Source: Adiantum capillus-veneris
Taxonomy: Eukaryota; Streptophyta; Polypodiopsida; Polypodiales; Pteridaceae
NCBI GenBank assembly: GCA_014529385.2
Contig: CM043962.1
Location: 88,501,180-88,565,179 of the forward strand
Direction of reading: 5' to 3'
DNA: 64,000 nt
A program made the translations under genes and the position numbers. Every line of letters starts with the position of its first letter. Position 1 is the stretch's first letter. Under the pieces are notes generated by a model that had not been told where the DNA came from, made no database searches, and was given only the letters and a program-made list of their open reading frames with translations. Positions 61,269 through 64,000 of this stretch are shown piece by piece.

Positions 61269-64000
61269 TGATACATGCTTTCTAATTCAATCGTGTGGTG
61301 CTAACGTACACGCTTTGCATATCCTTTAGCACAAGATTACTCTTGTAATCTACCTATCCTCTTTCGATAGATGATAGTAGAGGTTTTTTCCCTGCCGTTT
61401 ACAACAGTCTTGCAAAATGACTGGTAAACAGGGATCAATGCCTTAGGACATTGCTGAGGAATCAACAATGTTATGAATAACCATCTTGGTTAACTTGAAA
61501 GATCCACAAGCACTCAAACATATCCATGACCTCTATTGGTGATTGCTAGATCTATGTCATGAATGTGCATGCCGCTCCAAAGCAGCCGTTAGGGCCCATA
61601 ACACCTAGTGTGCATGTATTTAGCAAAAACAGATCTGAACCTGTATATCCATGATCATACTTGCCAATACTTATGGATAATGTGATGCTCATAGCACACA
61701 TGAAAGAGGAGTGTAAATAGTTCTGAAAAGAAACTAAATAATGTTTACTGCAATCATTTGCAAGCCTTGTTGAAAGGTTTGAACCATAATAGAAAGTGAA
61801 AAATCACTTCTAGGTACAAACAATGAAACATTTTCATTAACAACACATATCCTTTCTATATGCATAAACAACCATCTGTAAATGTTGTTTAGCACACTTG
61901 TAACCTTAACAAGTCACTCTAAGTACCTGACAATTCCTGGCCACTGAAATTGTTCTTGATACTATGTGCTAAAAATGGTCTATAAAACGGATCAAGGGAC
62001 TTTTTCATGACACATAATTGAAATAGCGAGTGCCAGTGTCAGTCCAAAGACTCATATTCTCCACATGTGGAATATGCCTTAGATAAGGATGTCCATAAGA
62101 AGAATGTCCTTCAAGTACGAGATGTACTTGTGTGTGGAGATAACTGCAAACACTTTGTGATGTGAGTGAGAGAAACCCTCTTTAACCTGGCTCCACACTA
62201 GCTAAACCAAACTCCTACAGTTCCTAGACCATGTTGTATCCCATGTGACAACATGTGCCAAAGAAAACCCTACATATAGGTCTATAACTACATAATGCAG
62301 AAATGTATTTGGGACATTGCGACACGAAATTCTATGCTCTTACATGACCTTGTCATGTCTCTGAAGAGGAAAATGGATGAAAGCATTCAAGCTTATTCAT
62401 CCGACTTGAAAGTCAAGAAAAACATATTCAAAAATAGAAATAAATCAAATCAAATGCATACCTAGATGTTGAGCATAACGTTCGCATACATATAATCATG
62501 TGCACTTTGTAAACCTAAAAGGAACAACTAGAAAAATAGACAGTAGAAATTGGTAACCCTGGGTGTTGCCTTTGCAATCCAAACCCCTTGGTTAGCCATG
62601 AAAACTACTCATCCTAGCAGCCAACAATGATGAATACAGTCTACTATGGTCAAAAGTGTTTGGAATCAACTAATCAAGTTGAATTTATCCACTACTCCTT
62701 GGTAGATTGCAAACTTCTTTCCTTGAAAGTACAATTGTGCCGAACTCAACTCATGACGCTCAATGCCTATGGATTGATTGTGTATTAGCGGGGTCATACC
62801 CCTGAAAATGCCACTTATAGAGGCCTAATCAGTGTTGCAACTAAGCAATAGATCTTTTTCAGTTGGAACCTTATTCACAACTAAGTTGTGATAGAATCTT
62901 CTCCCTCCATGAATAAAAGAGGAAGATGTCAAATACCCCCAAAGAAAATAGTCATATTAGATTTTCGCAGGTGTTTATACAAGAGATTACCTACATGGAG
63001 GCTCTCTTAATGTATTCATATCATGACATGAATCAGTTGCTTGATAGCTAGGCCGTGCCTACTTGCTACCCATAAAAATTGTCACTTGGATTGGTTGCAC
63101 CTTGTGCATAGAGCCAATGTTGTAAAGTGCTCCAATGTATACTTATACAACAATCGAAAGCCCATTTATCAGCCTCAATTCTTCTTGGATAGAGTAGATG
63201 ATGTTATTGTGGAAGCATAAACAATGATGGAGTGGACGTACTACCATCTTATTCACATGCCATGCATGCATATCAAAAAAATAGAGTGAGAAGCCCTTGG
63301 CATCAATGACATTCTCAACCTTGTGAGCTACTGTTATGCGTGCCTTGCACAATTACATGGGCATGGATACATCACAATGCATCATTGGCAAATGCAAACT
63401 GTGAGCTTATATCCACCTAGTGTGAAATATGCGTACCATCTGATGTCAATGGATAATACCGTGGTACATGATAGAAACCATGCTTTGCATGAAGGCTGGC
63501 AAAGCAATTTATTAAATTACAGAAAAAACAAGTATAGATTGAAATGTACTAACCTTGTTGGCTCTCTGAGGGCGGTTAGCTTCGCTTGAAGCTGGCTCGT
63601 ATCCTTATATGCTAAGAAATTTAAAGCTATCGAATGTACCCAACATGCCATCGTGGCTTGAGTTGTATCGACCTCCAAGAGAAAATCAAGTAGACATTAT
63701 GACAAGTTTCCCAAAGTCCATATGATAATAGCATATTCCAAACTTTGGAAATTCTATGCAAGATGTCCTGAAGTGAAGCCTTGTTTCGTATAAGTTCATC
63801 AAAAAGATGAGACAGAATGAGCCCGAGTGCTCATAGCTAGCAGGCGCCACATGTGTCAACACAAAAAGAGTCGACCTTGTCGAACTTGCGTAAAGAAAAT
63901 TGGCCTTGCCGAAGCGTACATCTTACTGAGAATCCTAGATTGCCCAATCTTGAAATTGATAGCTCAGGAAGCTTAGCTATCAAAGTGTATCTTATTGCCA
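61269..64000. other. No recognisable genes or repeats
   Basis: AT-rich sequence with short frames only. The longest (63323-63589 plus; 63352-63143 minus) overlap one another and have no known motif. No LTR ends, primer sites, inverted repeats or long microsatellites were seen. Confidence 0.5.

Noticed and set aside
63143-63589. Overlapping 69- and 88-codon frames at the right end
   Set aside because: Opposite-strand frames of similar length with no motif; probably chance.

Overview
The window looks like intergenic DNA from a large, repeat-rich land-plant nuclear genome. The evidence is Ty1/copia and Ty3-type LTR retrotransposons primed by initiator-Met tRNA (TGGTATCAGAGC-type sites), a LINE, a CACTA-like terminus, very long (CT)n, (GT)n and (AT)n tracts, and remnants of two nuclear genes. 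The mix would suit a seed-free plant such as a fern or lycophyte, but I cannot fix the lineage from sequence alone. No gene looks intact and functional. There are no prokaryotic genes, rRNA, tRNA or CRISPR arrays that I can support.

Layout. 1-8.1 kb: three same-strand fragments of one LINE family, each ending in a (TC)n or (TC)n(TG)n tail, and a minus-strand DEAD-box RNA helicase pseudogene whose Q-motif/Walker-A segment is tandemly duplicated. 8.3-8.5 kb: a CACTA-like terminus.

8.5-44.3 kb: five retrotransposons nested inside one another. Element E is a minus-strand Ty3-type element (3' LTR 8540-8882; gag near 44.2 kb). It is split inside integrase by element A (11496-39230, ATCCA target duplication), which has 3.5-kb LTRs and little coding sequence of its own. 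A holds element D, a 3'-truncated Ty3 element (about 19533-35367). The 5' LTR of D is interrupted by copia element B (19704-30901). B pol is interrupted by copia element C (23739-29285, CACTC duplication), the youngest and best preserved, with two in-frame stops in a 1326-codon Gag-Pol. LTR divergence seen by eye rises outward from C to B to A, as the nesting predicts.

44.3-54.9 kb: mostly unrecognised sequence with several local tandem duplications, five long (CT)n tracts, repeated (CT)n plus GC-palindrome modules, and a frameshifted minus-strand mitochondrial ribosomal protein mL53-like pseudogene (49420-49711). 54.9-59.6 kb: copia element F with both LTRs and a CTAAA duplication but a broken pol and an integrase core deletion. 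60.0-61.3 kb: a minus-strand Ty3 chromodomain remnant and G, an LTR-less internal fragment of the F family with a different integrase deletion. 61.3-64 kb: nothing recognised.

No new cellular system is evident. The items most worth checking are the LINE family with microsatellite tails, the large low-coding element A, the long extra 3' ORF of element E, the in-frame integrase-RNase H fusion of element B, the foldback array at 19 kb, and the (CT)n plus GC-palindrome modules at 47.6-48.8 kb.
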